A stretch of 64,000 bases of DNA from an uncultured Sphingobacteriales bacterium (GCA_937991535.1 CALKHN010000089.1:28821-92820), one strand, 5' to 3'. Positions 52,150 through 61,655 are shown, counted from the stretch's first letter. The notes: a model not told the origin generated them from the sequence alone. Program-made: numbers and translations.

Positions 52150-52485
52150 ATGAGCAAAAGATTTAAACCCAAGTTCAACGTTAAAAAGGGCGATTCGGTA
52201 GTGATCATTACCGGCGATGATAAGGATGTGAAGAAGCCCCGGAAAGTGCTGGAAGTATTTCCCGATGAGGCCCGTGTGCTGATAGAAGGCGCCAACATCA
52301 TCACCCGTCATACCAAACCTTCGGCACAAAACACCAAAGGCGGCTTAGTGAAAAAGGAAGCGCCCATTCATATCAGTAATGTAAAACTTTGGGATGCCAA
52401 AAAAAGTGAAGGCGCCAAAGTGAAGCGCACCAGGGAGGATGGAAAATTAATTCGCGTATCTAAAAAATCCGGCGACGCCATTTAA
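52150..52485 (+). CDS. rplX: 50S ribosomal protein L24
   Basis: uL24 (111 residues) is an assembly initiator with a KOW motif (KKGDSVVIITGDDKDVKKPRKVL, of which GDSVVIITGDDKD is the core). The following IEGANIITRHTKPS and the Gly/Lys-rich end match bacterial L24. Confidence 0.96.
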   Translation: MSKRFKPKFNVKKGDSVVIITGDDKDVKKPRKVLEVFPDEARVLIEGANIITRHTKPSAQNTKGGLVKKEAPIHISNVKLWDAKKSEGAKVKRTREDGKLIRVSKKSGDAI

Positions 52486-52537
52486 TTAATGTTGAGGTGG
52501 TTTTGAGATAACAACAGCCAAATAAATTTTTGACAAC

Positions 52538-53107
52538 ATGAGCACAACAAAATATACTCCGAGATTAGCCGATAAGTACAAAAAAGATGTTGTACCGGCT
52601 TTGATGAAGCGCTTTGCATATAAAAGCGTGATGCAGGTTCCGCAATTGGAAAAAATTTGCCTGAACCGTGGTGTAAACGGTGCAGTAAACGATAAAAAAT
52701 TGGTGGATGTTGCCGTGGAAGAACTGGCTGCCATTACGGGTCAAAAAGCTGTATCCACAAGCTCAAAAAAGGATATTTCTAACTTTAAACTGCGTAAAGG
52801 TGTGCCTATTGGAGCAAGGGTAACATTGCGTGGAGTTAAAATGTATGAATTTCTGGACCGTCTTATTTCTGCCGCTTTACCCCGCGTTAGAGATTTCAAA
52901 GGGATTAATGAAAAGGCATTCGACGGCCGTGGCAATTATACCCTGGGTGTTACTGAGCAGATCATCTTCCCTGAAATTGATATTGATAAAGTAAATAAAA
53001 TAACAGGGATGGATATCACTTTTGTAACCTCAGCCAACACAAATGAGGAGGCTTATGAATTACTGAAAGAGTTAGGTATGCCTTTCAAAAACGCTAAGAA
53101 AGATTAA
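52538..53107 (+). CDS. rplE: 50S ribosomal protein L5
   Basis: uL5 (189 residues) binds 5S rRNA and contacts P-site tRNA. The motifs PQLEKICLNRGVN, RKGVPIGARVTLRG and FDGRGNYTLGVTEQIIFPEI are present. Confidence 0.97.
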   Translation: MSTTKYTPRLADKYKKDVVPALMKRFAYKSVMQVPQLEKICLNRGVNGAVNDKKLVDVAVEELAAITGQKAVSTSSKKDISNFKLRKGVPIGARVTLRGVKMYEFLDRLISAALPRVRDFKGINEKAFDGRGNYTLGVTEQIIFPEIDIDKVNKITGMDITFVTSANTNEEAYELLKELGMPFKNAKKD

Positions 53108-53188
53108 TAGTAAAGACAAATTCATAAAACGGATTCGACTATGTAAGCGATTTTCGGATCCGGAATTTCAAAAATCAGAAATTTAACT

Positions 53189-53458
53189 ATGGCAAAAGAG
53201 TCAGTAAAAGCCAGACAAAGAAAAAGGGAACGGCTGGTAGAACAATACGCCGAAAAGCGGGCTGTATTAAAAGCTGCCGGCGATTGGAAGGCGCTTGATG
53301 CGTTGCCGCGAAACTCATCAAAAGTGCGTTTAAAAAATCGCTGCCAGGTATCGGGCCGTCCAAGAGGATATATCCGTTATTTCGGATTGTCGAGAATTGC
53401 TTTTCGCGATATGGCTTTAAATGGTATTATCCCGGGCGTAAAAAAAGCGAGCTGGTAG
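53189..53458 (+). CDS. rpsN: 30S ribosomal protein S14, zinc-independent form
   Basis: uS14 (89 residues) is the long C-minus form: it has a single cysteine and no CxxC pairs, so it needs no zinc. The C-terminal RCQVSGRPRGYIRYFGLSRI is canonical. Heptad-like words follow the stop codon (AATTTGA, AATCTCA). Confidence 0.96.
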   Translation: MAKESVKARQRKRERLVEQYAEKRAVLKAAGDWKALDALPRNSSKVRLKNRCQVSGRPRGYIRYFGLSRIAFRDMALNGIIPGVKKASW

Positions 53459-53546
53459 AATTTGAAATCTCAAAGAGAGATTTTAAATTTCAAATTCATC
53501 TGCCTGTGCAGATAAAAAAAAATTTTGAACTGAATAATTCATAAAA

Positions 53547-53945
53547 ATGGTAACAGATCCTATTGCAGATTTCCTGACCAGAGTACGTAATGCCCAGATG
53601 GCCGGTCACCGTATTGTGGAAATCCCGGCGTCTAACCTTAAAAAACGTATTACTGAGATACTGTATGATCAGGGTTACATTCTGAAGTATAAGTTTGAGG
53701 AAGACAGCAAGCAGGGTGTAATTAAAATCGCCTTAAAATACGATGCCCAAACAAAACAACCTGCTATAAGGTCGCTTGAAAGGGTAAGCCGCCCTGGTTT
53801 GCGCCAGTATTCCAAGCCAACAGATTTCAAAAGAGTGATGAACGGGCTGGGTATTGCTATCGTAAGTACATCCAAGGGCGTTATGACAGATAAGCAGGCT
53901 AAGTCGGCGAATGTTGGAGGGGAAGTGCTTTGTTATATTTGTTAA
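53547..53945 (+). CDS. rpsH: 30S ribosomal protein S8
   Basis: uS8 (132 residues) binds the central domain of 16S rRNA; in E. coli it represses the spc operon. The start MVTDPIADFLTRVRNAQ and the end GIAIVSTSKGVMTDKQA..GGEVLCYI are complete. Confidence 0.97.
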   Translation: MVTDPIADFLTRVRNAQMAGHRIVEIPASNLKKRITEILYDQGYILKYKFEEDSKQGVIKIALKYDAQTKQPAIRSLERVSRPGLRQYSKPTDFKRVMNGLGIAIVSTSKGVMTDKQAKSANVGGEVLCYIC

Positions 53946-54077
53946 GATAAAATGTGCCTGCCGGCGAGTGGGTACTTTACAATAAAAAGGTTGACTGATA
54001 ATTTAAGTTCTCTATACGGAACTGAACACTTTCGACCGAAGTGGAATCAATTTTAAAATTTTAAATCTCAAATCAGT

Positions 54078-54632
54078 ATGTCTCGTATAGGTAAACAACC
54101 CGTTACAATTCCTGCAGGCGTTACGGTTACCGTTGGAAGTGATAATGTAGTAAGTGTAAAGGGTCCAAAAGGCGAATTGAAGCAGGCGGTAGACCGTGAT
54201 ATCAAAGTTGAAGTGAAAGACGGAGAAGTGAACTTTTCACGCCCAACCGACCAGATACGACACCGCGCCCTTCATGGTTTATACCGTGCCATTACTGCCA
54301 ATCTTGTAAAAGGGGTTACCGATGGGTACACTAAGAAACTGGAATTGGTTGGGGTAGGTTTTAAGGCTTCTAACCAGGGCAACCTGCTCGATTTATCCTT
54401 AGGGTATTCGCACAATATTGTTTTTGAAATACCTAAAGAATTAAAGGTAACAACTGCACAGGAGAAAGGACAGAATCCTACTATTTCACTGGAAGGTACC
54501 GACAAGCAATTGCTGGGGCAGGTAGCGGCTAAAATAAGGAGCCTGCGCAAACCTGAACCGTACAAAGGAAAGGGTGTTAAGTACGCTGGTGAGCAGCTTC
54601 GCCGTAAAGCTGGTAAGGCTGCTGGTAAATAA
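54078..54632 (+). CDS. rplF: 50S ribosomal protein L6
   Basis: uL6 (184 residues) lies near the factor-binding region. MSRIGKQPVTIPAGVTV at the start, a central GVTDGYTKKLELVGVGFKA and the end PEPYKGKGVKYAGEQLRRK are all typical. AAATCTC/AAATCAG units precede the start codon. Confidence 0.97.
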   Translation: MSRIGKQPVTIPAGVTVTVGSDNVVSVKGPKGELKQAVDRDIKVEVKDGEVNFSRPTDQIRHRALHGLYRAITANLVKGVTDGYTKKLELVGVGFKASNQGNLLDLSLGYSHNIVFEIPKELKVTTAQEKGQNPTISLEGTDKQLLGQVAAKIRSLRKPEPYKGKGVKYAGEQLRRKAGKAAGK

Positions 54633-54678
54633 TTTGAACATTTGGTCCGGCAGTATCGGACAAAAAAATAAAAGTAAA

Positions 54679-55032
54679 ATGGACGCTAAAGTTATCAGAA
54701 GACAAAAGATCAGGTACAATATACGCAAAACGGTATCTGGTACTCCTCAACGGCCCAGGTTATCGGTATTCAGGAGTAATGCAGACACTTATGCGCAATT
54801 GATAGATGACGTGAATGGCGCTACAATTGCCGCGGCATCTACGAAAGACAAAGACATCAGTGCGCAGAAATCGCCAAAAGTAACGCAGAGTAATCTGGTG
54901 GGTAAGGCGATAGCCACAAAAGCTGCGGCTTTGGGAATTACAACTGTTGTATTTGACCGCGGCGGCTATTTATACCATGGGCGCATTAAAGCGGTTGCCG
55001 ACGGGGCGCGGGAAGGTGGATTGATATTCTGA
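54679..55032 (+). CDS. rplR: 50S ribosomal protein L18
   Basis: uL18 (117 residues) binds 5S rRNA with L5. I start it at the ATG at 54679 (MDAKVIRRQKIRYNIRK); the frame opens further upstream inside rplF in another frame. RPRLSVFRSNADTYAQLIDD and FDRGGYLYHGRIKAVADGAREGG (core FDRGGYLYHGRIK) are canonical. Confidence 0.96.
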   Translation: MDAKVIRRQKIRYNIRKTVSGTPQRPRLSVFRSNADTYAQLIDDVNGATIAAASTKDKDISAQKSPKVTQSNLVGKAIATKAAALGITTVVFDRGGYLYHGRIKAVADGAREGGLIF

Positions 55033-55069
55033 TTTTTTATAAATTATATTTACCAATAACAAGTTTATA

Positions 55070-55588
55070 ATGTCAAAAGTAAGTTTAAACAAGGTAAAAG
55101 CCGGCGACATAGAGTTCAAGGAAAAGGTGGTTGCTATTAACCGCGTGGTTAAAACTACCAAGGGTGGACGGGCTTTCAGCTTTTCTGCGCTGGTGGTGGT
55201 AGGCAACGAGAACGGTGTAGTAGGTCATGGTTTGGGAAAAGCGAAGGAAGTGCAGCAGGCGATTGCCAAAGGCATAGACGATGCTAAGAAAAACCTGATC
55301 AGGGTGCCTGTAATGAAAGGAACCATTCCGCATGACCAGTGGTCAAAGGATGGCGCTGCCAAAGTGCTGATCAAACCTGCCGCTCATGGTACTGGTGTAA
55401 TTGCCGGGGGAAGTATGCGTGCGGTATTGGAAAGTGCCGGTATTACAGACGTTCTGGCCAAATCCTTAGGTTCAGCTAATCCGCATAATGTGGTTAAAGC
55501 TACTTTCAAGGCATTATCGCAGTTGCGAGAACCCATAATGGTTTCCAAAGACAGAAAAATAACTCTTAAAAAAGTTTTCAACGGATAA
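55070..55588 (+). CDS. rpsE: 30S ribosomal protein S5
   Basis: uS5 (172 residues) affects decoding fidelity and mRNA entry. The double-stranded RNA-binding fold with VVKTTKGGRAFSFSALVVVG and the C-terminal GVIAGGSMRAVLESAGITDV are intact. Confidence 0.97.
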   Translation: MSKVSLNKVKAGDIEFKEKVVAINRVVKTTKGGRAFSFSALVVVGNENGVVGHGLGKAKEVQQAIAKGIDDAKKNLIRVPVMKGTIPHDQWSKDGAAKVLIKPAAHGTGVIAGGSMRAVLESAGITDVLAKSLGSANPHNVVKATFKALSQLREPIMVSKDRKITLKKVFNG

Positions 55589-55594
55589 TTAATC

Positions 55595-55777
55595 ATGGCA
55601 AAGATCAAAATTACACAGGTTAAAAGCATAATTGACAGACCTGAGCGTCAGAAAAAAACAATGTCTGCGCTTGGGTTGAAAAAATTAAATGCTACTGTGG
55701 AAGTAGAAGCTACCCCGCAAATACTGGGAATGGTAAATAAAGTAAACCACCTGGTAAAAGTAGAAGAAGCAGAATAA
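55595..55777 (+). CDS. rpmD: 50S ribosomal protein L30
   Basis: uL30 (60 residues) starts MAKIKITQVKSIIDRPERQ, six bases after rpsE, and ends with GMVNKVNHLVKVEE. It is absent from some phyla but normal in Bacteroidota. TTTGAAA, TTTCAAA, TTATTAA, TTATTAA follow the stop codon without a gap (55778-55805). Confidence 0.95.
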   Translation: MAKIKITQVKSIIDRPERQKKTMSALGLKKLNATVEVEATPQILGMVNKVNHLVKVEEAE

Positions 55778-55859
55778 TTTGAAATTTCAAATTATTAATT
55801 ATTAAAAGCGAGCCCGAATGTTTTCCGGGCGTTGAGTAAAAAAGATAAACAAAATACAG

Positions 55860-56309
55860 ATGAAACTGCATCAATTAAGGCCCGCAAAAGGCGCCACACA
55901 TAAAGACAAACGTTTAGGCCGCGGTGAAGCTTCAGGTCACGGCGGAACTTCAACAAAAGGCAATAAAGGCCAACAGGCCAGAACCGGTTATAAAAGTAAA
56001 ATGGCACACGAAGGCGGACAGATGCCTATCCAGCGCCGTTTACCCAAACGTGGATTCAAAAACCCGCATCGCGTTGAGTACGCTGTATTTAACCTCGGAC
56101 AAATTGAGCAATTGTCGGCCAAATATGATTTGCAGGAAGTTTCGGTTGAAAACCTGTATGTTAATGGCCTTATAAAGAGAAGTGAGAAAGTTAAGATACT
56201 GGGCAATGGCGACTTAAAAACCAAACTGATTTTTAAGATAGATGCTGTTAGCGAAAAAGCCAAAACTGCCATTGAAGCTGTTGGTGGAACCGTTGAAATA
56301 GTAAAGTAA
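55860..56309 (+). CDS. rplO: 50S ribosomal protein L15
   Basis: uL15 (149 residues) has the extended glycine-rich N-terminal arm (LRPAKGATHKDKRLGRGEAS, GGTSTKGNKGQQAR) that runs through 23S rRNA, then a globular domain. It directly precedes secY as in most spc operons. Confidence 0.97.
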   Translation: MKLHQLRPAKGATHKDKRLGRGEASGHGGTSTKGNKGQQARTGYKSKMAHEGGQMPIQRRLPKRGFKNPHRVEYAVFNLGQIEQLSAKYDLQEVSVENLYVNGLIKRSEKVKILGNGDLKTKLIFKIDAVSEKAKTAIEAVGGTVEIVK

Positions 56310-56382
56310 ATTTCCTTACCTTGCATAACGCATTTTAAATGGGTTATTTTCCATTTGGCGCTCAAACTAAAACGCACATTTC

Positions 56383-57723
56383 GTGAAGAAATTCATTCAG
56401 ACACTGAAGAATATCTGGACTATTGAAGAATTGAGAGACAAGATATTGGTAACCTTGCTGCTGTTATTGATATATCGTTTTGGCACGCACATTGTTTTAC
56501 CAGGTATTGATCCCAATAAACTTTCGGAGTTTTCACATAAAGCCAGCCAGGGCTTGCTCGGGCTGTTTGATACTTTTGCAGGTGGTGCATTTTCTAATGC
56601 TTCTATTCTGGCTCTGGGTATCATGCCCTATATTTCTGCTTCCATTTTTATGCAATTGATGACCATTTTGGTGCCTAAAATGCAGAAAATTCAGAAAGAA
56701 GGAGATACGGGCCGAAAAAAGATCAATCAATGGACCCGCTACCTTACTGCTGCGGTAACGTTATTGCAGGCCGGTACTTTTGTGGCCTATCTTACCAATC
56801 AGAATCGTGATGCGCTGATTGAATCTTACCAGCCCTATTTTTGGATATCAACGGTGGTGCTCCTTACTTCAGGTACTTTATTTGTGATGTGGCTGGGAGA
56901 AAAAATTCAGGACAAAGGTTTGGGTAATGGTACTTCCATCATCATTATGGTTGGAATTTTAGCAAGATTACCTGAAGCCCTGTTCCAGGAATTTGCGGCC
57001 AAACAGGTAAAAGGCGGTGGAGGGCTGATCTTCTTCCTTATTGAAATTGCAGTACTGATAACGGTTATACTAGGACTGGTTATCCTGGTACAGGGAGTAA
57101 GAAAAATACCCATCAATTATGCCAAGCAAATAGTAGGGAACAGGCAGTTTACAGGGGCAAGACAGTTCCTGCCCTTAAAAGTAAATGCTGCCGGGGTAAT
57201 GCCTATCATTTTTGCGCAGGCCATTATGTTTCTGCCAACACTGATTTCTTTTTCTTCATTAGAGAGCGGGCAGGGTATTGCCAGAATTTTTTCTGATCCA
57301 AGCAATCCCTGGTATATGCTGGTGTATGGTGTAATGGTAATTGCATTTACTTTTCTGTATACAGCACTTATATTTAATCCTAAGCAGGTTTCCGACAGTC
57401 TGAAACAAAGCAACGGGTTTATTCCGGGCGTTAAGCCGGGGCAACCTACTGCCGATTATATTGGGCAGATTATGGATAGAATTACTTTGCCCGGTGCATT
57501 CTTCCTTGCCATTGCAGGTATATTACCGGGTCTTATTCAAAGAACCGGGGTTACTCCGTTATTCGCTTCTTTTTTTGGCGGTACTTCTCTCCTGATCATG
57601 GTGGCTGTAATATTGGATACCCTGCAACAAATTGAAACACATTTGCTCATGCGGCAGTATGATGGTTTGATGAAAAGCGGACGTATCCAGGGAAGACAAA
57701 CTACATCACCTGTTTCGATATAA
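56383..57723 (+). CDS. secY: Preprotein translocase subunit SecY
   Basis: SecY forms the protein-conducting channel of the Sec system. The 446-residue protein has ten membrane segments. The start is GTG (MKKFIQTLKNIWTIEELR). The plug region (FDTFAGGAFSNASILALGIMPYISA, core GGAFSNASILALGIMPYI) and the cytoplasmic loop KQSNGFIPGVKPGQPTADYI are canonical. Confidence 0.97.
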   Translation: MKKFIQTLKNIWTIEELRDKILVTLLLLLIYRFGTHIVLPGIDPNKLSEFSHKASQGLLGLFDTFAGGAFSNASILALGIMPYISASIFMQLMTILVPKMQKIQKEGDTGRKKINQWTRYLTAAVTLLQAGTFVAYLTNQNRDALIESYQPYFWISTVVLLTSGTLFVMWLGEKIQDKGLGNGTSIIIMVGILARLPEALFQEFAAKQVKGGGGLIFFLIEIAVLITVILGLVILVQGVRKIPINYAKQIVGNRQFTGARQFLPLKVNAAGVMPIIFAQAIMFLPTLISFSSLESGQGIARIFSDPSNPWYMLVYGVMVIAFTFLYTALIFNPKQVSDSLKQSNGFIPGVKPGQPTADYIGQIMDRITLPGAFFLAIAGILPGLIQRTGVTPLFASFFGGTSLLIMVAVILDTLQQIETHLLMRQYDGLMKSGRIQGRQTTSPVSI

Positions 57724-57727
57724 CAAA

Positions 57728-58531
57728 ATGGTTTATTATAAAACGAAGGATGAGATCGGTTTAATCCGCAAAAGTTGTTTATTGGTTAGTGCTACCCTCG
57801 CAACAGTCGCTAAGTTTTTAAAACCAGGCGTTACTACCCTACAGGCAGATATATTGGCAGAGCAATTCATCCGTGATAACGGAGCTGTTCCTTCTTTTAA
57901 AAATTACAAAGGATTTCCTTTTACCTGTTGTATTTCCGTTAATGATGCCGTGGTACATGGCTTCCCCAATAATTCAATATTGAAGGAAGGTGATATTGTA
58001 TCTGTGGATGTTGGTGTATTTCTGAATGGCTACCATGGCGACAGCGCATATACCTTTGCTTTAGGCACGCTTACAGATGATGCGAAACAACTGCTCAGGG
58101 TAACAAAAGAATCCTTATATAAAGGTGTGGAAAAGGCAATTGCAGGCAACAGGGTGGGCGATATATCTTTTGCTGTTCAGGAGCATACCGAAAAAAAACA
58201 CGGTTATGGAGTAGTACGCGAACTGGTAGGTCATGGATTGGGTAAGCAGTTGCACGAAGATCCCCAGGTACCCAATTACGGCAAAAGAGGAACCGGTTTA
58301 AAAATGAAAGAAGGACTGGTAATTGCTATTGAACCCATGATCAATATGGGCAAAAAGGACGTGTATTATGAAGAGGACGGCTGGACGGTAAAAACCAAAG
58401 ATGGCAAACCTGCCGCACATTACGAACATACAGTTTGTGTGCAGAAAAACAAACCAGATATACTGTCATCCTTTGCGGAAATAGAGGCTAATGAAAAGGC
58501 CAACGAATATCTTGATGCTTCTTATTATTAA
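57728..58531 (+). CDS. map: Methionine aminopeptidase, type I
   Basis: MetAP removes the initiator methionine. The 267-residue protein has the five metal ligands in VDVGVFLNGYHGD (two Asp), VGHGLGKQLHEDP (His), AIEPMIN (Glu) and YEHTVCV (Glu). It follows secY after four bases. In most Bacteroidota infA, rpsM, rpsK, rpsD, rpoA and rplQ come next; here the operon ends. Confidence 0.96.
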   Translation: MVYYKTKDEIGLIRKSCLLVSATLATVAKFLKPGVTTLQADILAEQFIRDNGAVPSFKNYKGFPFTCCISVNDAVVHGFPNNSILKEGDIVSVDVGVFLNGYHGDSAYTFALGTLTDDAKQLLRVTKESLYKGVEKAIAGNRVGDISFAVQEHTEKKHGYGVVRELVGHGLGKQLHEDPQVPNYGKRGTGLKMKEGLVIAIEPMINMGKKDVYYEEDGWTVKTKDGKPAAHYEHTVCVQKNKPDILSSFAEIEANEKANEYLDASYY

Positions 58532-58828
58532 CTTACCCTCCTGTTACTAATTCCTGAATAGATCTTCTCTTCTGTCCGCGGATTCCGGTTAAAAACTTCA
58601 AAAGCAGGCGAAATACGGGTTATTAAACATGTCGCTCCTGATGGTAAAATACACGGGCTGCCTGCACTTACAGGCAATAACAACGGCATCCAGCATGGAA
58701 TTGGGTTGGTTGAAGGAGATGATTGCCGGACCTTTTAGCGTGTTTAGTGGAAAGCCACATGAAATTTTTCTTCTGACAAAGAATAACAAACTGCACCGTG
58801 CAAGCAATTTTATACAGTGATAAAACAA
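58528..58828 (-). pseudogene. Remnant of a PlsC-like acyltransferase gene
   Basis: On the minus strand the first ~76 codons give GPAIISFNQPNSMLDAVVIA and RQPVYFTIRSDMFNNPYF, the N-terminus of lysophospholipid or glycerol acyltransferases. The catalytic HX4D box reads NQPNSMLD, so the histidine is lost. The frame ends in TGA at about 58598, and a short possible continuation lies in another frame up to the map stop codon. About two thirds of the usual protein are missing. Confidence 0.65.
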
Positions 58829-58881
58829 AGTAGCCTTAGCTTTAATGTTGAAAATTGATCAGGTTAAATTGGTAAAAATAA

Positions 58882-60147
58882 ATGAAGCAAAAGCATTTGG
58901 TTGTAATTGGTGGCGGAGCTGCAGGCTTTTTTGCTGCCGTAAATGCGGCGAGGATGAACCCTGTATTAAAAGTAACCATACTCGAAAAGAGCAGCAAACT
59001 TTTATCAAAGGTGCGAATAAGCGGCGGAGGCCGGTGCAATGTTACCCATCATTGTTTTGAAATAGGAGAGATGATCAAAAACTATCCCCGTGGCGCTCAA
59101 TTCCTAAAAAAGGCATTCCATCATTTTTTTACAACCGACACCATCAGGTGGTTTGAAGAAAGAGGGGTAGTGCTCAAAACAGAAAGCGACGGAAGAATGT
59201 TTCCGGTAACAAACGATTCTGAAACCATTATCGGGTGTTTGTTGAAAGAGGCCAACCGGTATGAAGTTGATATACGAATGAATGCGGAAGTGAAGGAAAT
59301 TAAATTCAACGATGAACAGGTGCACAGTGAACGATACAAACGGTTTCGTATCTGTTTTTCAGGTTCCGGGTTTTTGGATGCCGATTTTATATGTATGGCT
59401 TGCGGAGGCTATCCTAAACTTTCACAGTACAACTGGCTGCAATCTACTGCACACCATATCGAACCACCCATTCCCTCGTTATTTACTTTTAATATGCCCG
59501 GCAATTCCATTACCTCTTTAATGGGCATAAGTGTGGGAAAAGCTGTTGCGAAAATTGCAGGAATGAAATTAATGGCAGTAGGTCCGTTGCTGATAACCCA
59601 CTGGGGCATGAGCGGTCCCTGCATACTGCGCCTGAGTGCCTGGGGCGCGAGGGAACTTGCAGCCACTCAATATCATTTTACACTTCTTGTAAATTGGGTA
59701 CCCGGTTTTCCGGAACAGGAACTGCGTAAAGCGTGGCCTGTGTGGCGGCAGCAATATGGTGCAAATAAAATATACCTGCATCATCCCTTTGTGTTGCCCG
59801 CCCGGTTGTGGCATTATTTGCTTCAGCAAAGTGAAATTGCCGAAACACAACGCTGGAGTGAATTGCTAACTAAACAACAAAATACATTGATTCAATTGCT
59901 TACCGCCGCCCCCTTTGAGGTAAAAGGAAAAACCACTTTTAAAGAAGAGTTTGTTACCTGTGGTGGGATAGATGTGGCTGAGATAGATGTAAATAGTATG
60001 CAAAGCAAGAAGCATCCCGGTTTATTCTTCGCCGGTGAAATAATGAATGTTGATGGTATTACGGGCGGCTTTAATTTTCAGCATGCATGGACAAGCGGGT
60101 GGATTGCAGCGAAATCCGTTGCATTGATGGCAGGTAGTACTACGTGA
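58882..60147 (+). CDS. BaiN/HI0933-family FAD-dependent oxidoreductase
   Basis: The 421-residue flavoprotein has an N-terminal FAD site (HLVVIGGGAAGFFAAVNAAR) and the family hallmark RISGGGRCNVTH. The C-terminal FAD-closing motif is GLFFAGEIMNVDGITGGFNFQ. Members include BaiN-type reductases, but most are uncharacterised. It ends 28 bases before the end of the convergent PepSY gene. Confidence 0.9.
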   Translation: MKQKHLVVIGGGAAGFFAAVNAARMNPVLKVTILEKSSKLLSKVRISGGGRCNVTHHCFEIGEMIKNYPRGAQFLKKAFHHFFTTDTIRWFEERGVVLKTESDGRMFPVTNDSETIIGCLLKEANRYEVDIRMNAEVKEIKFNDEQVHSERYKRFRICFSGSGFLDADFICMACGGYPKLSQYNWLQSTAHHIEPPIPSLFTFNMPGNSITSLMGISVGKAVAKIAGMKLMAVGPLLITHWGMSGPCILRLSAWGARELAATQYHFTLLVNWVPGFPEQELRKAWPVWRQQYGANKIYLHHPFVLPARLWHYLLQQSEIAETQRWSELLTKQQNTLIQLLTAAPFEVKGKTTFKEEFVTCGGIDVAEIDVNSMQSKKHPGLFFAGEIMNVDGITGGFNFQHAWTSGWIAAKSVALMAGSTT

Positions 60148-60175
60148 AGCGTGAAAAGAGACATTTTCAGCCGGA

Positions 60176-61495
60176 TCAGGCATTTGTTAATCTCACTGCC
60201 TGCGCAGAAATTTTTTCAGGAACAGCGTTGAATGGTTTTTTCTTCTTCTTTAATTTATTGAACCATATCAGCGTTCCTGTTACTGGCAGGCTCGTAGCGA
60301 TAAGGCAGGCTAGGAAATATAATATTTTAGTGAATGTGCCATATACATTTCCTATATGGATGGCTTTAATGGACCCTGCAATCCGTTCATTGAAGGGTTT
60401 ATTCCGGAATAGGTCTGTTTTAAGCATTGCTCCCGTATACTGATCCATCAACAAACGATCTCCGGCAGCCGGGGCAAAAAAGCCTTTACGGGTTTTGCCA
60501 ACCAATATTGCTGATTCTGAATCGGGGGGAAACGTGATAACATAATTGCCACTGTATGGTAATTGTTTATCGGCTTCCTTCATAAATGCAGCTATGCTTA
60601 ACCGTTGTTTTTCATTTTCATCTTTCACCTGTGCCTGGCTGGTTGCAGTAGTTTTTTTCTTATCTTTTTTTCCCGTTATCTTTTTTTCCGGTTCTCCTCC
60701 TTTTCGTTCAGCAGGCGTATCCTTAGGTTGATAAGTACCCAGGGTTTTTTGTAAGCCGTTGCGGTACCAGTCAAACGACCATTGCGGACCTGTAAGTCCC
60801 ATCAGCAGCAAAAAAAATAAGGAATAAAAGGCCAATGAATTGTGCAGGTCGTGGTTAATGCGTTTCCAGTTGCCACTCATTTTTATTTTCAATCCCTTCC
60901 GCCATGTACGCAGTTTTTGTGGAAACCAGATGACCAATCCTGTAATGCAACCCAATGTAAACAGGATAGTAGCCCAGCCAGATATTTTGCTGCCCAGTTC
61001 ACGATTGGTCATGCCCGAAAAAATGGAGGTTTCAATTTTATCGAGTAAAAGCCAGCGGTGAAGGCTGAACATAATGCTCATGAATTCCTTAGCACTGTTC
61101 TTTTCCAGTGAATTGCCTGCAATAACACCCGTATATGGATCTATCATATAAGCAGTGCCGAAACGGCTTTTATCTTCTTTCTTTTTTACGTTGAACTGGT
61201 AGGTGCGTTCAGGGTCGGCAGAGATATTTACGGAAGCAATTTTTCCTCCTGACACCTGTTCTATTTTTTCAATGAAGGCGTCTGCAGGCAAGCGGTCCAT
61301 TCCGGGTACGGGCTGTACTTTGTATAAATGAGGCGCACCCATTTCCGTTATTTCGGTATTGAATACGTATACGGTACCGCTAAAACAAATAACCAGTACA
61401 AACAGCCCGCTCGTTAGCCCCAGCCACAGATGGATATCATTAAACAGCCTTCGTACCTTTTGCCATTTCGTTTTACCTTTTCGCGTTTGCACCAT
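60176..61495 (-). CDS. PepSY-associated membrane protein
   Basis: The ~439-residue protein has four or more membrane segments (for example LGLTSGLFVLVICFSGTVYV and ISGWATILFTLGCITGLVIW) and histidines such as DIHLW, FSLHRW and RINHDLHN that may bind haem or metal. The periplasmic PepSY-type region follows segment one. A Lys/Glu-rich linker (about 255-300) is unusual. Relatives are iron-regulated or siderophore-reducing membrane proteins. The ATG at 61495 is preferred over a TTG at 61525. Confidence 0.82.
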   Translation of the reverse strand: MVQTRKGKTKWQKVRRLFNDIHLWLGLTSGLFVLVICFSGTVYVFNTEITEMGAPHLYKVQPVPGMDRLPADAFIEKIEQVSGGKIASVNISADPERTYQFNVKKKEDKSRFGTAYMIDPYTGVIAGNSLEKNSAKEFMSIMFSLHRWLLLDKIETSIFSGMTNRELGSKISGWATILFTLGCITGLVIWFPQKLRTWRKGLKIKMSGNWKRINHDLHNSLAFYSLFFLLLMGLTGPQWSFDWYRNGLQKTLGTYQPKDTPAERKGGEPEKKITGKKDKKKTTATSQAQVKDENEKQRLSIAAFMKEADKQLPYSGNYVITFPPDSESAILVGKTRKGFFAPAAGDRLLMDQYTGAMLKTDLFRNKPFNERIAGSIKAIHIGNVYGTFTKILYFLACLIATSLPVTGTLIWFNKLKKKKKPFNAVPEKISAQAVRLTNA

Positions 61496-61655
61496 CCTAA
61501 TGATTGGTTTAAAAATTTCAGTCAAAATTTGGGGAAGTGCAAAATATATTTTCCCCGGTGCTTACTATTTACGTAAAACGGAAAATTAATGCCGTTCAGG
61601 GAAAATTAAGAGTAAAAAAGAAGAGGTATTCGATTGCAGAACGGATAGAATATTT

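Noticed and set aside
58629..58820. Plus-strand 63-codon frame after map
   Set aside because: The acyltransferase-like sequence lies on the other strand; this frame is its shadow.
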